In this document: positions 51,695-61,022 of the stretch, in pieces
Numbering within the stretch: the first letter of the stretch is position 1
Layout: each line of letters starts with the position of its first letter
Assembly: GCF_947503465.1 (NCBI RefSeq)
Contig: NZ_CANNDN010000001.1
Span: forward strand, 1,674,001 to 1,738,000
Direction of reading: 5' to 3'
DNA: 64,000 nt
Source: an uncultured Tateyamaria sp.
GTDB taxonomy: Bacteria > Pseudomonadota > Alphaproteobacteria > Rhodobacterales > Rhodobacteraceae
Notes under the pieces: generated by a model
Databases searched by the model: none
What the model saw: only the letters and a program-made list of their open reading frames with translations
What the model was told of the DNA's origin: nothing
Program-made: the position numbers and the translations under genes

Positions 51695-53350
51695 ATGAAC
51701 AAGAAAGCGGAATTCGACATGGCGCGAACTCTGGTGACGGACAAGGACTGGTGGCGCGGGGCAGTAATATACCAGATCTATCCGCGCAGCTTCCAGGACA
51801 GCAACGGCGACGGCATCGGTGACCTGAACGGGATCACCAGCCGCCTGCCCTATGTTGCCTCGCTGGGTGTCGATGCGATCTGGATCTCGCCGTTCTTCAC
51901 GTCCCCGATGAAGGACTTCGGATATGACGTCAGCGACTATCGCGGCGTGGACCCGATGTTCGGGACGCTGGCGGATTTCGACGCGCTGGTGGAAACGGCC
52001 CACGCCTTGGGGCTGCGCGTGATGATCGACCTGGTTTTGTCGCATACGTCGGACCAGCATCCATGGTTTGCAGAAAGCCACGTGGACCGGACCAACGGCA
52101 AGTCAGACTGGTATGTCTGGGCGGACCCCAAGCCGGACGGCACGCCGCCCAACAACTGGCTCTCTATTTTTGGCGGCCCGGCCTGGACGTGGGAGCCGCG
52201 GCGCGAACAGTACTATCTGCACAACTTCCTCACGACGCAGCCTGATCTGAACTTCCACAACCGGGATGTGCAGGATGCGCTGCTGGATGTGACCCGGTTC
52301 TGGCTGGACCGGGGGGTGGATGGTTTCCGCCTCGACACCATCAACTTCTACTATGCCGACAAGGAACTGCGCGACAACCCGGCCCTTCCCAAGGACCGGC
52401 GCAACGCGAACATCGCACCGTCGGTCAACCCGTATAATCACCAGGAACACCTGTATTCCAAGAACCAGCCAGAGAACCTCGAGTTCCTCGCGCGTTTCCG
52501 GTCGCTGCTGGATGAATACCCCGGCTCTGCCGCGGTTGGCGAAGTGGGTGATGCGCAGCGCGGGCTGGAAATCATGGGCGAATATACTGCCGGGGACGAC
52601 CGCGCGCACATGTGCTACGCGTTCGAATTTCTGGCCAAGGACCCGCTGACGGCCACCCGCGTGGCCGAGGTCCTGAAAAAGGTCGACGATGTGGCCGCCG
52701 ATGGCTGGGCGTGCTGGGCGTTTTCCAACCACGACGTCATGCGTCATGCCAGCCGCTGGGACTTGACGCCTGCCGCGATACGCGCCTACGCAACACTGAT
52801 CCTGTGCCTGCGCGGGTCGGTCTGTCTCTACCAGGGCGAAGAACTGGGTCTGCCCGAAGCCGATGTGGCATTCGAAGACCTGCAAGACCCATACGGCATC
52901 GAATTCTGGCCCGAATTCAAGGGACGCGACGGGTGCCGCACACCCATGGTGTGGGAACCATCGAACAGCAATGGGGGCTTCACCGGTGGTGAGCCGTGGT
53001 TGCCAGTCAGTCGCGAACACCTGCACAGTTCGGTATCCACGCAAGAAGACGACCCGACCGCGCTGTTGCACCATTATCGCAAGGCGGTCGCCCTGCGTCA
53101 CACGCACAAGGCACTGTCAAAGGGCGATCACAGCGGCGTCACGGCAACGGGTGACGTTGTGCACTTTACCCGCCATCACGACGACCAGACGATTTTCTGT
53201 GCCATCAACCTAAGCGACGAACCGGCCACGCTGGACCTGCCCGATGGGGCGTGGGTCACCATCGGGTCGGAATTGGGCAGCACCGCCCCGAGCCCGGATG
53301 GGCATGTCCATCTTGGACCCTGGCAGGTGGCGCTGGCTTTGAAGACATAA
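51695..53350 (+). CDS. aglA: Alpha-glucosidase, GH13 family
   Basis: A 551-residue cytoplasmic alpha-glucosidase (GH13, oligo-1,6-glucosidase/sucrose hydrolase-like). N-terminal WWRGAVIYQIYPRSFQDSNGDGIGDL is typical. The nucleophile Asp is in DGFRLDTINF, the acid/base Glu in AVGEVGD, and the third acid in FSNHDVMRHASRW. It hydrolyses imported alpha-glucosides to glucose. An in-frame ATG at 51719 (MARTLV) is an alternative start. It lies 12 bases after aglG in the operon. Confidence 0.92.
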   Translation: MNKKAEFDMARTLVTDKDWWRGAVIYQIYPRSFQDSNGDGIGDLNGITSRLPYVASLGVDAIWISPFFTSPMKDFGYDVSDYRGVDPMFGTLADFDALVETAHALGLRVMIDLVLSHTSDQHPWFAESHVDRTNGKSDWYVWADPKPDGTPPNNWLSIFGGPAWTWEPRREQYYLHNFLTTQPDLNFHNRDVQDALLDVTRFWLDRGVDGFRLDTINFYYADKELRDNPALPKDRRNANIAPSVNPYNHQEHLYSKNQPENLEFLARFRSLLDEYPGSAAVGEVGDAQRGLEIMGEYTAGDDRAHMCYAFEFLAKDPLTATRVAEVLKKVDDVAADGWACWAFSNHDVMRHASRWDLTPAAIRAYATLILCLRGSVCLYQGEELGLPEADVAFEDLQDPYGIEFWPEFKGRDGCRTPMVWEPSNSNGGFTGGEPWLPVSREHLHSSVSTQEDDPTALLHHYRKAVALRHTHKALSKGDHSGVTATGDVVHFTRHHDDQTIFCAINLSDEPATLDLPDGAWVTIGSELGSTAPSPDGHVHLGPWQVALALKT

Positions 53351-53400
53351 ACGAGGAAACGGGGGGCGGGTCACCGCCACCCCGAAGGGAGGGACCAACC

Positions 53401-54489
53401 ATGGCCGACTTGAAACTGACAGATGTCGAAAAGACATATGGCGGCACGGTCAACGTGCTCAACAACATCAACCTCGACATCGAAAAGGGCGAACTGATCG
53501 TCTTTGTCGGCCCCTCGGGTTGCGGCAAGTCCACGCTGTTGCGCATGATCGCAGGGCTGGAGAAGATCACCGGCGGCACCCTGGAAATCGACGGGACCGT
53601 CGTGAACGACGTCCCCCCCGCCCAGCGCGGCATCGCGATGGTGTTCCAATCCTACGCCCTGTATCCGCACATGACCGTGCGGGACAACATGACCTTTGCC
53701 CTGAAACTGGCAAAGAAATCCCAGTCCGAAATTGACGAAGCGGTGAACCGCGCCGCCCGCATCCTGCAACTTGAACCCTATCTGGACCGTCTGCCCAAGG
53801 CCCTGTCCGGTGGTCAACGCCAGCGGGTTGCCATTGGCCGGTCCATCGTGCGCGATCCCAAGGTATACCTCTTTGACGAACCGCTCTCGAACCTGGACGC
53901 CGCCCTGCGCGTTGCGACCCGGATCGAGATTGCGCAGCTCAAGGAATCCATGCCCGACAGCACCATGATCTATGTGACCCACGACCAGGTCGAGGCGATG
54001 ACCCTGGCCAGCCGTATCGTGGTGCTTGCCAACAAGGGCATCGCGCAGGTGGGCAGCCCCCTTGAGCTTTATGAACGCCCGCAGAACGAATTTGTGGCGC
54101 AATTCATCGGATCGCCCTCAATGAACCTGCTGCCCGGCGAAATCGTCGAAACCGGCACGCAGACCAAGGTGAAGATGGGCAACGGGTCCATCATCACATC
54201 GGCTGTCCCGACACAGGACGGCGACATGGGGATGCAGGTCAACGTGGGCGTCCGCCCCGAAGACATGATTGCCACCGAAGGTGACGCCGTGTTCGAAGGC
54301 AAGGTGGACTTCACCGAAGCGTTGGGCGAGGTTACCATCCTGTACTTCGAAGCACCCGAAGGCGAACAGGCCGTGCTGGCGAAAATGCCCGGCATCCACA
54401 AGGATCTGCGCGGCCAATCCGTCAAGGTGACGGCGGAACCGGGCAAGGTGCAACTCTTCGCGAACGGAGAGTCGCTCTACTACCGCTAG
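53401..54489 (+). CDS. aglK: ABC transporter ATP-binding protein (MalK/UgpC type)
   Basis: A 362-residue ATPase of the carbohydrate uptake 1 family. Walker A is GPSGCGKST, the signature LSGGQRQRVAIG, and Walker B LFDEPLSNLDA; the C-terminal OB-fold regulatory domain runs from about residue 240. It powers the AglFG permeases. I use ATG 53401 with GGGAGG upstream. It is the last gene of the agl operon; its stop lies three bases from the end of the convergent ROK gene. Confidence 0.93.
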   Translation: MADLKLTDVEKTYGGTVNVLNNINLDIEKGELIVFVGPSGCGKSTLLRMIAGLEKITGGTLEIDGTVVNDVPPAQRGIAMVFQSYALYPHMTVRDNMTFALKLAKKSQSEIDEAVNRAARILQLEPYLDRLPKALSGGQRQRVAIGRSIVRDPKVYLFDEPLSNLDAALRVATRIEIAQLKESMPDSTMIYVTHDQVEAMTLASRIVVLANKGIAQVGSPLELYERPQNEFVAQFIGSPSMNLLPGEIVETGTQTKVKMGNGSIITSAVPTQDGDMGMQVNVGVRPEDMIATEGDAVFEGKVDFTEALGEVTILYFEAPEGEQAVLAKMPGIHKDLRGQSVKVTAEPGKVQLFANGESLYYR

Positions 54490-54492
54490 GGC

Positions 54493-55695
54493 TCAGCCCT
54501 GCTCGAACATGGCGGCAGAGCGATCGAGCAGAAACTGCCCAATGACCGGCCCCGCGGCAGCACCGATGCCGCGGGCATTTGCGCCGATTTGACCCGCAAC
54601 AGTTTCCGGGCGGATCAGCCCCCGCATATCCTTTGTCGCAAGCGCCGCGCGCGTCGCGTCGACCAGGCGCGCACGGATCGCGGGCGGCATGGCGCCGTCG
54701 ATCACCACGGCCTCCACGTCGATGACAGCACAGCTGGCAACGCTCGCGATGGCAAGCGCGTCCGCGGTCTGCGCAATCCACGGCGCAACGTGTTGTTCCA
54801 GATGGGACCAATCCTGCGGCTGCTGCCACAACTGGCGCGGATTTTCAGCAGCGTCGATCAGGCGCAATTCCAGCGTGCGGATCGATGCCAGATCAATCAG
54901 GTGCCCCGGATTGCCCTGCAAGTCGGGCACCGGCATCGTCCCGAATGCGCCCGCATTTTTCTGATTACCCTCGAATACGGCATGGTCCAGCACCACGCCG
55001 CCTCCGACAAAGGCGCCGATGAAAAAGTAGATGTAGTCGCGATATTCCCGCCCGATCCCGAATACATGTTCCGCCCGGCAGGCAGCCGTCGCATCATTGA
55101 CAAGGCGCACAGGCAAGTCGGTGATGCGGGCCACCTCGGCCACAAAATCGGCATCTTTCCAGGCCTCGAACTCATCGGCGGGCGCATCCAGCAACTCATG
55201 CCAGCTCCACAACTCGAACGGCGTGGCGATGCCGACACCGCACAATCGCCCGCGCATCGCGTCATCCATATCCGCGTTCAGCCGGGCAAATCCACCTCGC
55301 AGAAAGCTGAACACGTTACCGGGCAACGGATAGTCATAGGTATGGCGCAACTGGTGACGCACCTGCCCCATTGCATCCAGCACCAAAAGATCGGCACTGC
55401 GGCGTCCGATCTTGAGGCCCACGGAAAACACGCCATCAGGGTTCAGCAGGAAAGGCACCGATGGCTTGCCCACCTTCCCCTTGACCGGCCGACCCTTCAA
55501 CAGCAACCCATCCTGTTCCAGCTTGCGCAGGATCACCGACGCCGTTTGCGGCGACAGCCCCGTCCGCCGCGCAAGGTCGCTGCCCGGCAGCCCGCCATTG
55601 CGCTGCAAGATCGACAGGATAAGCCGCTCGTTATAGGCCCGCACGCCGGTCTGGTTGATCCCACCAGACAAGGTGCGCACGTGGTCCAGTGTCAT
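54493..55695 (-). CDS. frcR: ROK family transcriptional regulator (FrcR-like)
   Basis: A 400-residue ROK protein with an N-terminal helix-turn-helix (LILSILQRNGGLPGSDLARRTGLSPQTASVILRKL, residues about 25-60) and a kinase-like sugar-binding core (VGLKIGRRSADLLVLDAMG and FFIGAFVGGGVVLDHAVFEG). It is divergent from frcBCAK, as in rhizobia, where FrcR regulates fructose uptake. The start is ATG 55695; TTG just before it is in frame but GGAGG is better placed for the ATG. Confidence 0.85.
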   Translation of the reverse strand: MTLDHVRTLSGGINQTGVRAYNERLILSILQRNGGLPGSDLARRTGLSPQTASVILRKLEQDGLLLKGRPVKGKVGKPSVPFLLNPDGVFSVGLKIGRRSADLLVLDAMGQVRHQLRHTYDYPLPGNVFSFLRGGFARLNADMDDAMRGRLCGVGIATPFELWSWHELLDAPADEFEAWKDADFVAEVARITDLPVRLVNDATAACRAEHVFGIGREYRDYIYFFIGAFVGGGVVLDHAVFEGNQKNAGAFGTMPVPDLQGNPGHLIDLASIRTLELRLIDAAENPRQLWQQPQDWSHLEQHVAPWIAQTADALAIASVASCAVIDVEAVVIDGAMPPAIRARLVDATRAALATKDMRGLIRPETVAGQIGANARGIGAAAGPVIGQFLLDRSAAMFEQG

Positions 55696-55733
55696 CAAGC
55701 CATTCCTCCCATTGCGATCTTTGCGCGCGTCAA

Positions 55734-55758
55734 TTAATAAATCAAGTTGAATTATTAA
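55734..55758. promoter_or_regulatory. Candidate FrcR operator
   Basis: TTAATAA (55734-55740) and TTATTAA (55752-55758) are an AT-rich inverted repeat with an 11-base spacer, in an otherwise GC-rich region between frcR and frcB. The layout resembles operators of other ROK repressors. Confidence 0.6.
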
Positions 55759-55841
55759 TTTGACAGCGCTGCAGAATCACGCTTCCCTTGGGGCAGTTCG
55801 GATTGCGGGTCCCGTGGTCCGACAAGTTCTGGGAGGACACC

Positions 55842-56861
55842 ATGAAAAAACTACTACTCGGCACCGCATGTGCCCTGACAACCATGGCTGGCGCCGCATT
55901 GGCCGATGGGCATGCTGTTTCGGCCTGCTTGATCACCAAAACGGATACGAACCCCTTCTTCGTGAAGATGCGCGAAGGTGCCACCGCCAAGGCAGAAGAG
56001 CTTGGCATCAACCTCAGTTCCTTTGCGGGCAAGGTCGACGGCGACCATGAAACGCAGGTGCAAGCCATCGAAACCTGCATCGCCAACGGCGCCAAGGGCA
56101 TCCTGCTGACCGCCTCGGACACGGCAAGCATTGTGCCGGTTGTCCAGCAGGCGCGTGACGCGGGTCTTCTGGTCATCGCGCTGGACACGCCGCTCGAACC
56201 GATCGACGCAGCCGACATGACATTCGCCACCGACAACTTCCTCGCCGGTGAACTGATCGGCGCATGGGCCGCCGCCACATTGGGTGACGAGGCCGCCAAC
56301 GCCAAGATCGGCATGCTGGACCTCGCCATCAGCCAACCCACCGTGGGTGTGTTGCGCGACCAGGGCTTCCTGACCGGTTTCGGCATCGACATTGGTGATC
56401 CGAACAAGTGGGGCGACGAAACCGATCCCCGCATCGTCGGCAACGACGTGACCGCCGGCAACGAGGAAGGCGGCCGCCGCGCGATGGAAAACCTGCTGGC
56501 CAAGGACCCGTCCATCAACGTGGTCTACACCATCAACGAACCTGCCGCTGCCGGAGCCTACGAGGCGCTCAAGGCCATTGGTCGCGAAAACGACGTGCTG
56601 ATCGTGTCCGTCGATGGCGGTTGCCCCGGCGTCCAGAACGTGGCCGACGGCGTGATCGGCGCCACGTCGCAGCAATACCCGCTGTTGATGGCATCGCTGG
56701 GGATCGAGGCGATTGCCGCCTGGGCCGCAGATGGCACCAAACCGGAAGCGACGGATGGCAAAGCGTTCTTTGACACCGGCGTGGCGTTGGTGACGGACCA
56801 GCCCGCGGACGGGGTCGAGAGTATCTCGGTTGCCGAAGGCAAGGACCTGTGCTGGGGCTGA
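55842..56861 (+). CDS. frcB: Fructose-type ABC transporter substrate-binding protein
   Basis: A 339-residue periplasmic binding protein of the ribose/fructose type. A signal peptide ends at AALADGHAV. The mature sequence has [20 protein letters not shown] and the hinge [23 protein letters not shown], and [14 protein letters not shown]. It binds fructose (and in some relatives ribose or mannose) for FrcCA. ATG 55842 is used; a longer frame upstream overlaps the operator. A hairpin with a T run follows, before frcC. Confidence 0.9.
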   Translation: MKKLLLGTACALTTMAGAALADGHAVSACLITKTDTNPFFVKMREGATAKAEELGINLSSFAGKVDGDHETQVQAIETCIANGAKGILLTASDTASIVPVVQQARDAGLLVIALDTPLEPIDAADMTFATDNFLAGELIGAWAAATLGDEAANAKIGMLDLAISQPTVGVLRDQGFLTGFGIDIGDPNKWGDETDPRIVGNDVTAGNEEGGRRAMENLLAKDPSINVVYTINEPAAAGAYEALKAIGRENDVLIVSVDGGCPGVQNVADGVIGATSQQYPLLMASLGIEAIAAWAADGTKPEATDGKAFFDTGVALVTDQPADGVESISVAEGKDLCWG

Positions 56862-56888
56862 TCTGCAGACGCAGTTGAGACAAGGAGC

Positions 56889-56917
56889 GTCCGTGTCGCA
56901 CGGACCTCCCCTTTTTT
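56889..56917 (+). terminator. Attenuator-like hairpin between frcB and frcC
   Basis: GTCCGTG-TCG-CACGGAC is followed by CTCCCC and six T bases. Inside an operon, it may lower expression of the downstream genes relative to the binding protein. Confidence 0.65.
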
Positions 56918-56987
56918 CACGGAAACACGTTATACTTGGGGCGGGCATCGCGCCTGCCCCTTTTCCTGGCCCAAGGATGGGACCCCC

Positions 56988-58055
56988 ATGACCCAATCTG
57001 ACAACTACGAGGCCGCCGTCTCCTCTGCTGACGCCACTGTCGCAGAGTTCGACGACCACCGCCGCGGCATCATCGGACGCATCCAGCATACGCTGCACCA
57101 GACCCCATCGCTGGTGCCGCTGATCGTGCTGATCTTCTCCATCGCCCTGTTCGGCATCCTGCTGGGCTCACGCTTTTTCTCGCCCTTCGCCCTGACGCTG
57201 ATCCTGCAACAGGTGCAGATCGTGGGCGTGCTGGCGGCGGCGCAAACGCTGATCATCCTGACCGCGGGCATCGACCTGAGCGTCGGCGCCATCGCTGTCC
57301 TGTGCACCGTGGTGATGGGCAAGGCATCTTTCAGCTACGGCGTACCGCCCGCCGTGTCCGTCGCGATCGGCCTGACGGTCGGCACGGCCCTCGGCGCCAT
57401 ATCGGGCTGGCTGGTCAGCCGCATGAAACTGCCGCCCTTCATCGTCACCCTTGGCATGTGGCAAATCGTGCTGGCCGCGAACTATCTCTACTCTGCAAAC
57501 GAAACCATCCGGTCCCAGGATATCGAGGCAGAGGCGTCATTCCTCCAGTTCCTCGGCACCAAGATCCAGTTTGGTGGCGCAACCTTCACGCTTGGGGTGC
57601 TGGGCATGATCGGGCTTTTTGTGGTGCTGGCCTATGCGCTGCGATCCACCGCCTGGGGCCGGCATGTTTACGCTGTCGGGGATGATCCCGAAGCGGCAGA
57701 GCTGTCCGGCGTCAATGTCCACAAGACCTACATGTCCGTCTATATGGCAGCCGGGTTCATCTGCGCATTGGCCGGCTGGGTCATGATCGGGCGCTTCGGC
57801 TCCATCTCGCCCTCGGCCACCACGGGCGTCATCGGCAACATCCAATCCATCACCGCCGTGGTGATCGGGGGTATCTCGCTCTTTGGCGGACGCGGCTCGA
57901 TCGCCGGCGCCCTCTTTGGTGCGCTGATCGTGGGCGTGTTCGAACTGGGCCTGCGGATGGCCGGGGCGGACCCGCAATGGACCTTCATGCTGATCGGTCT
58001 GCTCATCATCGCGGCCGTGGCCGTCGACCAATGGATCAGAAAGGTAAGCGCATGA
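56988..58055 (+). CDS. frcC: Fructose-type ABC transporter permease
   Basis: A 355-residue permease of the ribose/RbsC family. After a hydrophilic N-terminus of about 40 residues come eight to ten membrane segments. Family motifs are LIILTAGIDLSVGAIAVLC, KLPPFIVTLGMWQIVL and YAVGDDPEAAELSGVNVHKT, as well as GGISLFGGRGSIAGALFGA. It forms the membrane channel with FrcA. Its stop overlaps the frcA start by four bases (ATGA). Confidence 0.92.
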   Translation: MTQSDNYEAAVSSADATVAEFDDHRRGIIGRIQHTLHQTPSLVPLIVLIFSIALFGILLGSRFFSPFALTLILQQVQIVGVLAAAQTLIILTAGIDLSVGAIAVLCTVVMGKASFSYGVPPAVSVAIGLTVGTALGAISGWLVSRMKLPPFIVTLGMWQIVLAANYLYSANETIRSQDIEAEASFLQFLGTKIQFGGATFTLGVLGMIGLFVVLAYALRSTAWGRHVYAVGDDPEAAELSGVNVHKTYMSVYMAAGFICALAGWVMIGRFGSISPSATTGVIGNIQSITAVVIGGISLFGGRGSIAGALFGALIVGVFELGLRMAGADPQWTFMLIGLLIIAAVAVDQWIRKVSA

Positions 58056-58822
58056 CCGAGCCAATTCTCAAAGCCCGCAATCTGGTCAAGCGCTACGGCA
58101 AGGTCACAGCGCTCGACCACGCTGACTTCGACCTGATGCCGGGCGAGATTCTTGCCGTCATCGGCGACAACGGCGCGGGCAAATCCTCGATGATCAAGGC
58201 CGTATCCGGGGCCGTTGTTCCCGATCAGGGTCAGGTCTGGCTCGAAGGGAAAGAGGTCAAATTCCGCTCTCCGATCGAAGCGCGCGAGGAAGGGATCGAA
58301 ACAGTCTATCAACAGCTTGCCATGTCCCCGGCGCTGTCCATTGCCGACAACATGTTCATGGGGCGCGAATTGCGCAAACCGGGGATCATGGGCAAGGTTT
58401 TCCGGCGGCTCGACAAACCGGCGATGGAAAAATTTGCCCGCGAAAAGCTGAGCGAACTGGGCCTCGCAACGATCCAGAACATCAACCAGGCAGTCGAATC
58501 GCTGTCGGGTGGCCAGCGCCAGGGTGTCGCCGTGGCCCGCGCCGCGGCCTTCGGGTCCAAGGTGGTCATCCTGGACGAACCAACCGCCGCACTCGGGGTC
58601 AAGGAAAGCCGCAAGGTGCTTGAGTTGATCCAGGACGTGCGGTCGCGCGGCATCCCGATCATCCTGATCAGCCACAACATGCCGCACGTGTTCGAAGTGG
58701 CCGATCGCATCCATGTACACCGCCTCGGCAAAAGGCTTTGCGTGATCGATCCCAAGGATCATTCGATGTCTGACGCCGTTGCCTACATGACCGGCGCGGC
58801 TGTCCCGGAGATGGCCGCCTGA
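58052..58822 (+). CDS. frcA: Fructose-type ABC transporter ATP-binding protein
   Basis: A 256-residue single-domain ATPase; the single domain is typical of FrcA in contrast to two-domain RbsA. Walker A is IGDNGAGKSSMIKAVSG, the signature LSGGQRQGVAVARA, and Walker B VILDEPTAALGV. ATG 58052 overlaps the frcC stop. It powers uptake through FrcBC, and frcK follows one base after its stop. Confidence 0.92.
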   Translation: MTEPILKARNLVKRYGKVTALDHADFDLMPGEILAVIGDNGAGKSSMIKAVSGAVVPDQGQVWLEGKEVKFRSPIEAREEGIETVYQQLAMSPALSIADNMFMGRELRKPGIMGKVFRRLDKPAMEKFAREKLSELGLATIQNINQAVESLSGGQRQGVAVARAAAFGSKVVILDEPTAALGVKESRKVLELIQDVRSRGIPIILISHNMPHVFEVADRIHVHRLGKRLCVIDPKDHSMSDAVAYMTGAAVPEMAA

Positions 58823-58823
58823 C

Positions 58824-59441
58824 ATGACGCTCGACCAGATCTGTGCGCAGATCCTAGACAAACCGCCGGCACCCTATCGCCGGCTGGTGGCCATCGTCGG
58901 CCCACCCGCCAGCGGCAAAAGCACGCTGGCCGCCCGGGTGGCACGGCGGCTCACAGCGCAAGGCGAACCCGCTTCGGTCGTGCCGATGGACGGCTTTCAT
59001 CTGGATGACCGGCTGTTGCAAGAGGATGGCACGCAGGCCCGCAAGGGCGCACCGCATACGTTCGACGCAGACGGTTTTGTGCGGATGATCGAGGCGCTGC
59101 AATCCGAGGCCCCCGTCATCTACCCCGTCTTTGACCGCAGCCGCGAAATTGCGATCGCAGGCGCGGGCCGCGTGCCCGCATCCTGCAAGACCGTCGTCGT
59201 CGAAGGAAACTACCTGCTGTTGAACACCCCGCCCTGGACACGGTTGCACGACCTTTGGACTTTCACCATTGCATTGCACCTGCCGATGGACGCACTGATC
59301 CAGCGGCTCAGGGATCGCTGGGCCGAGCACGGCAAACCAGATGCGCAAGCATGGATAGACACCAATGACGTGCCGAACATCACTACGGTGCGCACTCAAT
59401 CGGCCCCGGCCGACGTAGTCTGGACGGAGACACAAACATGA
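58824..59441 (+). CDS. frcK: FrcK-like nucleoside/sugar kinase (P-loop, phosphoribulokinase/uridine kinase-like)
   Basis: A 205-residue P-loop kinase: Walker A is IVGPPASGKSTLAARV, followed by VVPMDGFHLDDRLLQ and VVVEGNYLLLNTPPW. It is the fourth frc gene and matches FrcK by position and family. Its substrate is not settled; family members phosphorylate pantothenate, uridine or ribulose phosphate, so it may phosphorylate a sugar or a nucleoside. It overlaps the PfkB gene by four bases. Confidence 0.85.
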   Translation: MTLDQICAQILDKPPAPYRRLVAIVGPPASGKSTLAARVARRLTAQGEPASVVPMDGFHLDDRLLQEDGTQARKGAPHTFDADGFVRMIEALQSEAPVIYPVFDRSREIAIAGAGRVPASCKTVVVEGNYLLLNTPPWTRLHDLWTFTIALHLPMDALIQRLRDRWAEHGKPDAQAWIDTNDVPNITTVRTQSAPADVVWTETQT

Positions 59442-60352
59442 TCCTTTGTGCGGGCGAAGCCTTGATCGACATGATCCCGAACGCGGATGGCGCATACGTT
59501 CCGCATGTGGGGGGCGCAGTGCTGAACACCGCCGTGGCGTTGGGGCGTCTGGGCGTGGACGTGGGGCTGATCACCGGGCTGTCCTCTGACCCCTTTGGTA
59601 CCATGATTGCGGATCACATGTCGGCCAGCCATGTCGCGACTGCATATGCCGTGCGCAGCGACCGCAATACGACGCTGGCCTTTGTGCATCTCGATCAGGG
59701 CAACGCGACGTACACGTTCTATGACGACGCAACAGCAACGCGCGCTATCCAACCCATTGATATTGCTTCTGTCCCCGCGGGGACAAACGCCATGTTCTTC
59801 GGTGGAATATCGTTGTGCAACCCACCCGTGGCCGACAGTTTGCTTGATCTGGCCCTGTCCCAGTCCGCCGACCGGCTGGTGATGGCAGACCCCAATATCC
59901 GCCCCGGTTTCGTGTCGGATCACGCGGGCTACCGCGCGCGGTTGACCAAGTTGATTGCACGCGCCGATATCGTGAAATTGTCGGACGATGACATCGCCTG
60001 GATGGTCCCCGACGGTGATCTGGCAGCCAAGGCGCGCGCGATCCTCGACTTGGGCTGCAAGATGCTGCTCCTGACCGAGGGCGGCGACGGCGCCACGGCG
60101 CATCTTGCCAACGGCGCACAGGTCCGCGTGGCTGCGGAAAAGGCACAGGTGGTCGATACGGTCGGCGCGGGTGACACGTTCAACGCAGGCTGCCTTGCCG
60201 CGCTGGACCGCGCCGGGGCCCTGTCGCCCGCAGCGATCCAGGCATTGGACAAACCGACAATCACCGACATGCTCAGCCTCGCCGCACGTGCCGCGGCCGT
60301 TACCGTTTCTCGCGCCGGGGCAAACCCGCCGTGGCAATCCGAACTGGAGTGA
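59438..60352 (+). CDS. PfkB family carbohydrate kinase (probable fructokinase)
   Basis: A 304-residue ribokinase-like enzyme. The sugar-binding N-terminus ILCAGEALIDMIPNADG and the GGAVLNTAVALGRLG loop are present, and the catalytic Asp lies in VVDTVGAGDTFNAG. It would phosphorylate an incoming sugar, most likely fructose, to fructose 6-phosphate. It lies in the extended frc operon, translationally coupled to frcK upstream and four bases before the isomerase gene. It contains the third copy of the 16-bp palindrome (59770-59785). Confidence 0.85.
   Translation: MILCAGEALIDMIPNADGAYVPHVGGAVLNTAVALGRLGVDVGLITGLSSDPFGTMIADHMSASHVATAYAVRSDRNTTLAFVHLDQGNATYTFYDDATATRAIQPIDIASVPAGTNAMFFGGISLCNPPVADSLLDLALSQSADRLVMADPNIRPGFVSDHAGYRARLTKLIARADIVKLSDDDIAWMVPDGDLAAKARAILDLGCKMLLLTEGGDGATAHLANGAQVRVAAEKAQVVDTVGAGDTFNAGCLAALDRAGALSPAAIQALDKPTITDMLSLAARAAAVTVSRAGANPPWQSELE
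59770..59785. repeat. 16-bp palindrome, copy 3 (in PfkB kinase gene)
   Basis: TGTCCCCGCGGGGACA inside the sugar-kinase gene, encoding Val-Pro-Ala-Gly-Thr in IASVPAGTNAM, in the same frame as the other two copies. Confidence 0.9.
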
Positions 60353-60356
60353 TCCA

Positions 60357-61022
60357 ATGAAACGATCCCGCGTGAATGATATCCTTGCCAGCGGCGCCGA
60401 CTTCTTTGCCCGGCACGGCTGGACCGTGCCGCCCTTCGGCACCTGGACCCCGGACGAGATGCGCAGTGACAAGGCGGCCCATATCCGCGACCGGCGTCTT
60501 GGCTGGGACATCACCGATTACGGACAGGGCAGGTTCGACGAGATGGGCCTGTTCCTTTTCACCATGCGCAACGGCGACCTGACCGAAATGGGCCAGCAGG
60601 GCGCGATGCTCTACGCGGAAAAGCTGATGATCTCGCGGCAGGATCAACTGTCTCCGATGCACCGTCACGTGCTCAAGACCGAAGACATTATCAACCGCGG
60701 TGGTGCCACGCTGGTGCTGGAGCTGTTCACCTGCGACGCCGAGGGACAGATTGACCGCAAGGCGGACGTGAACGTTTTAACCGACGGTGTACCGGTGACC
60801 CTGCCCGCAGGCGGTCACCTGAAACTGCCGGTGGGTGCGTCCGTGACGCTGACGCCCACCACGTGGCACGCGTTCTGGGGCGACGGGGGCGATTGCCTGA
60901 TCCACGAGGTCTCGACCGTCAATGACGACCTGACCGACAACATCTTTGCCGACCCCATCGGGCGCTTTTCAGATATCGATGAAGACGCCACGCCATCGCA
61001 TTTGCTGGTCAGCGACTACTAG
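60357..61022 (+). CDS. D-lyxose/D-mannose ketol-isomerase family protein
   Basis: A 221-residue cupin-type sugar isomerase. The segments GWDITDYGQGRFDEMGLFLFTMRNG, YAEKLMISRQDQLSPMHRHVLKTEDIINRGG (with the metal-binding His pair and Glu) and TPTTWHAFWG match D-lyxose isomerases, here given only by motif (residues about 45-125). Such enzymes interconvert D-mannose and D-fructose or D-lyxose and D-xylulose. Following the fructokinase in the extended frc operon, mannose-to-fructose is the likely reaction. Its end overlaps the convergent ferredoxin oxidoreductase gene by 14 bases. Confidence 0.88.
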   Translation: MKRSRVNDILASGADFFARHGWTVPPFGTWTPDEMRSDKAAHIRDRRLGWDITDYGQGRFDEMGLFLFTMRNGDLTEMGQQGAMLYAEKLMISRQDQLSPMHRHVLKTEDIINRGGATLVLELFTCDAEGQIDRKADVNVLTDGVPVTLPAGGHLKLPVGASVTLTPTTWHAFWGDGGDCLIHEVSTVNDDLTDNIFADPIGRFSDIDEDATPSHLLVSDY

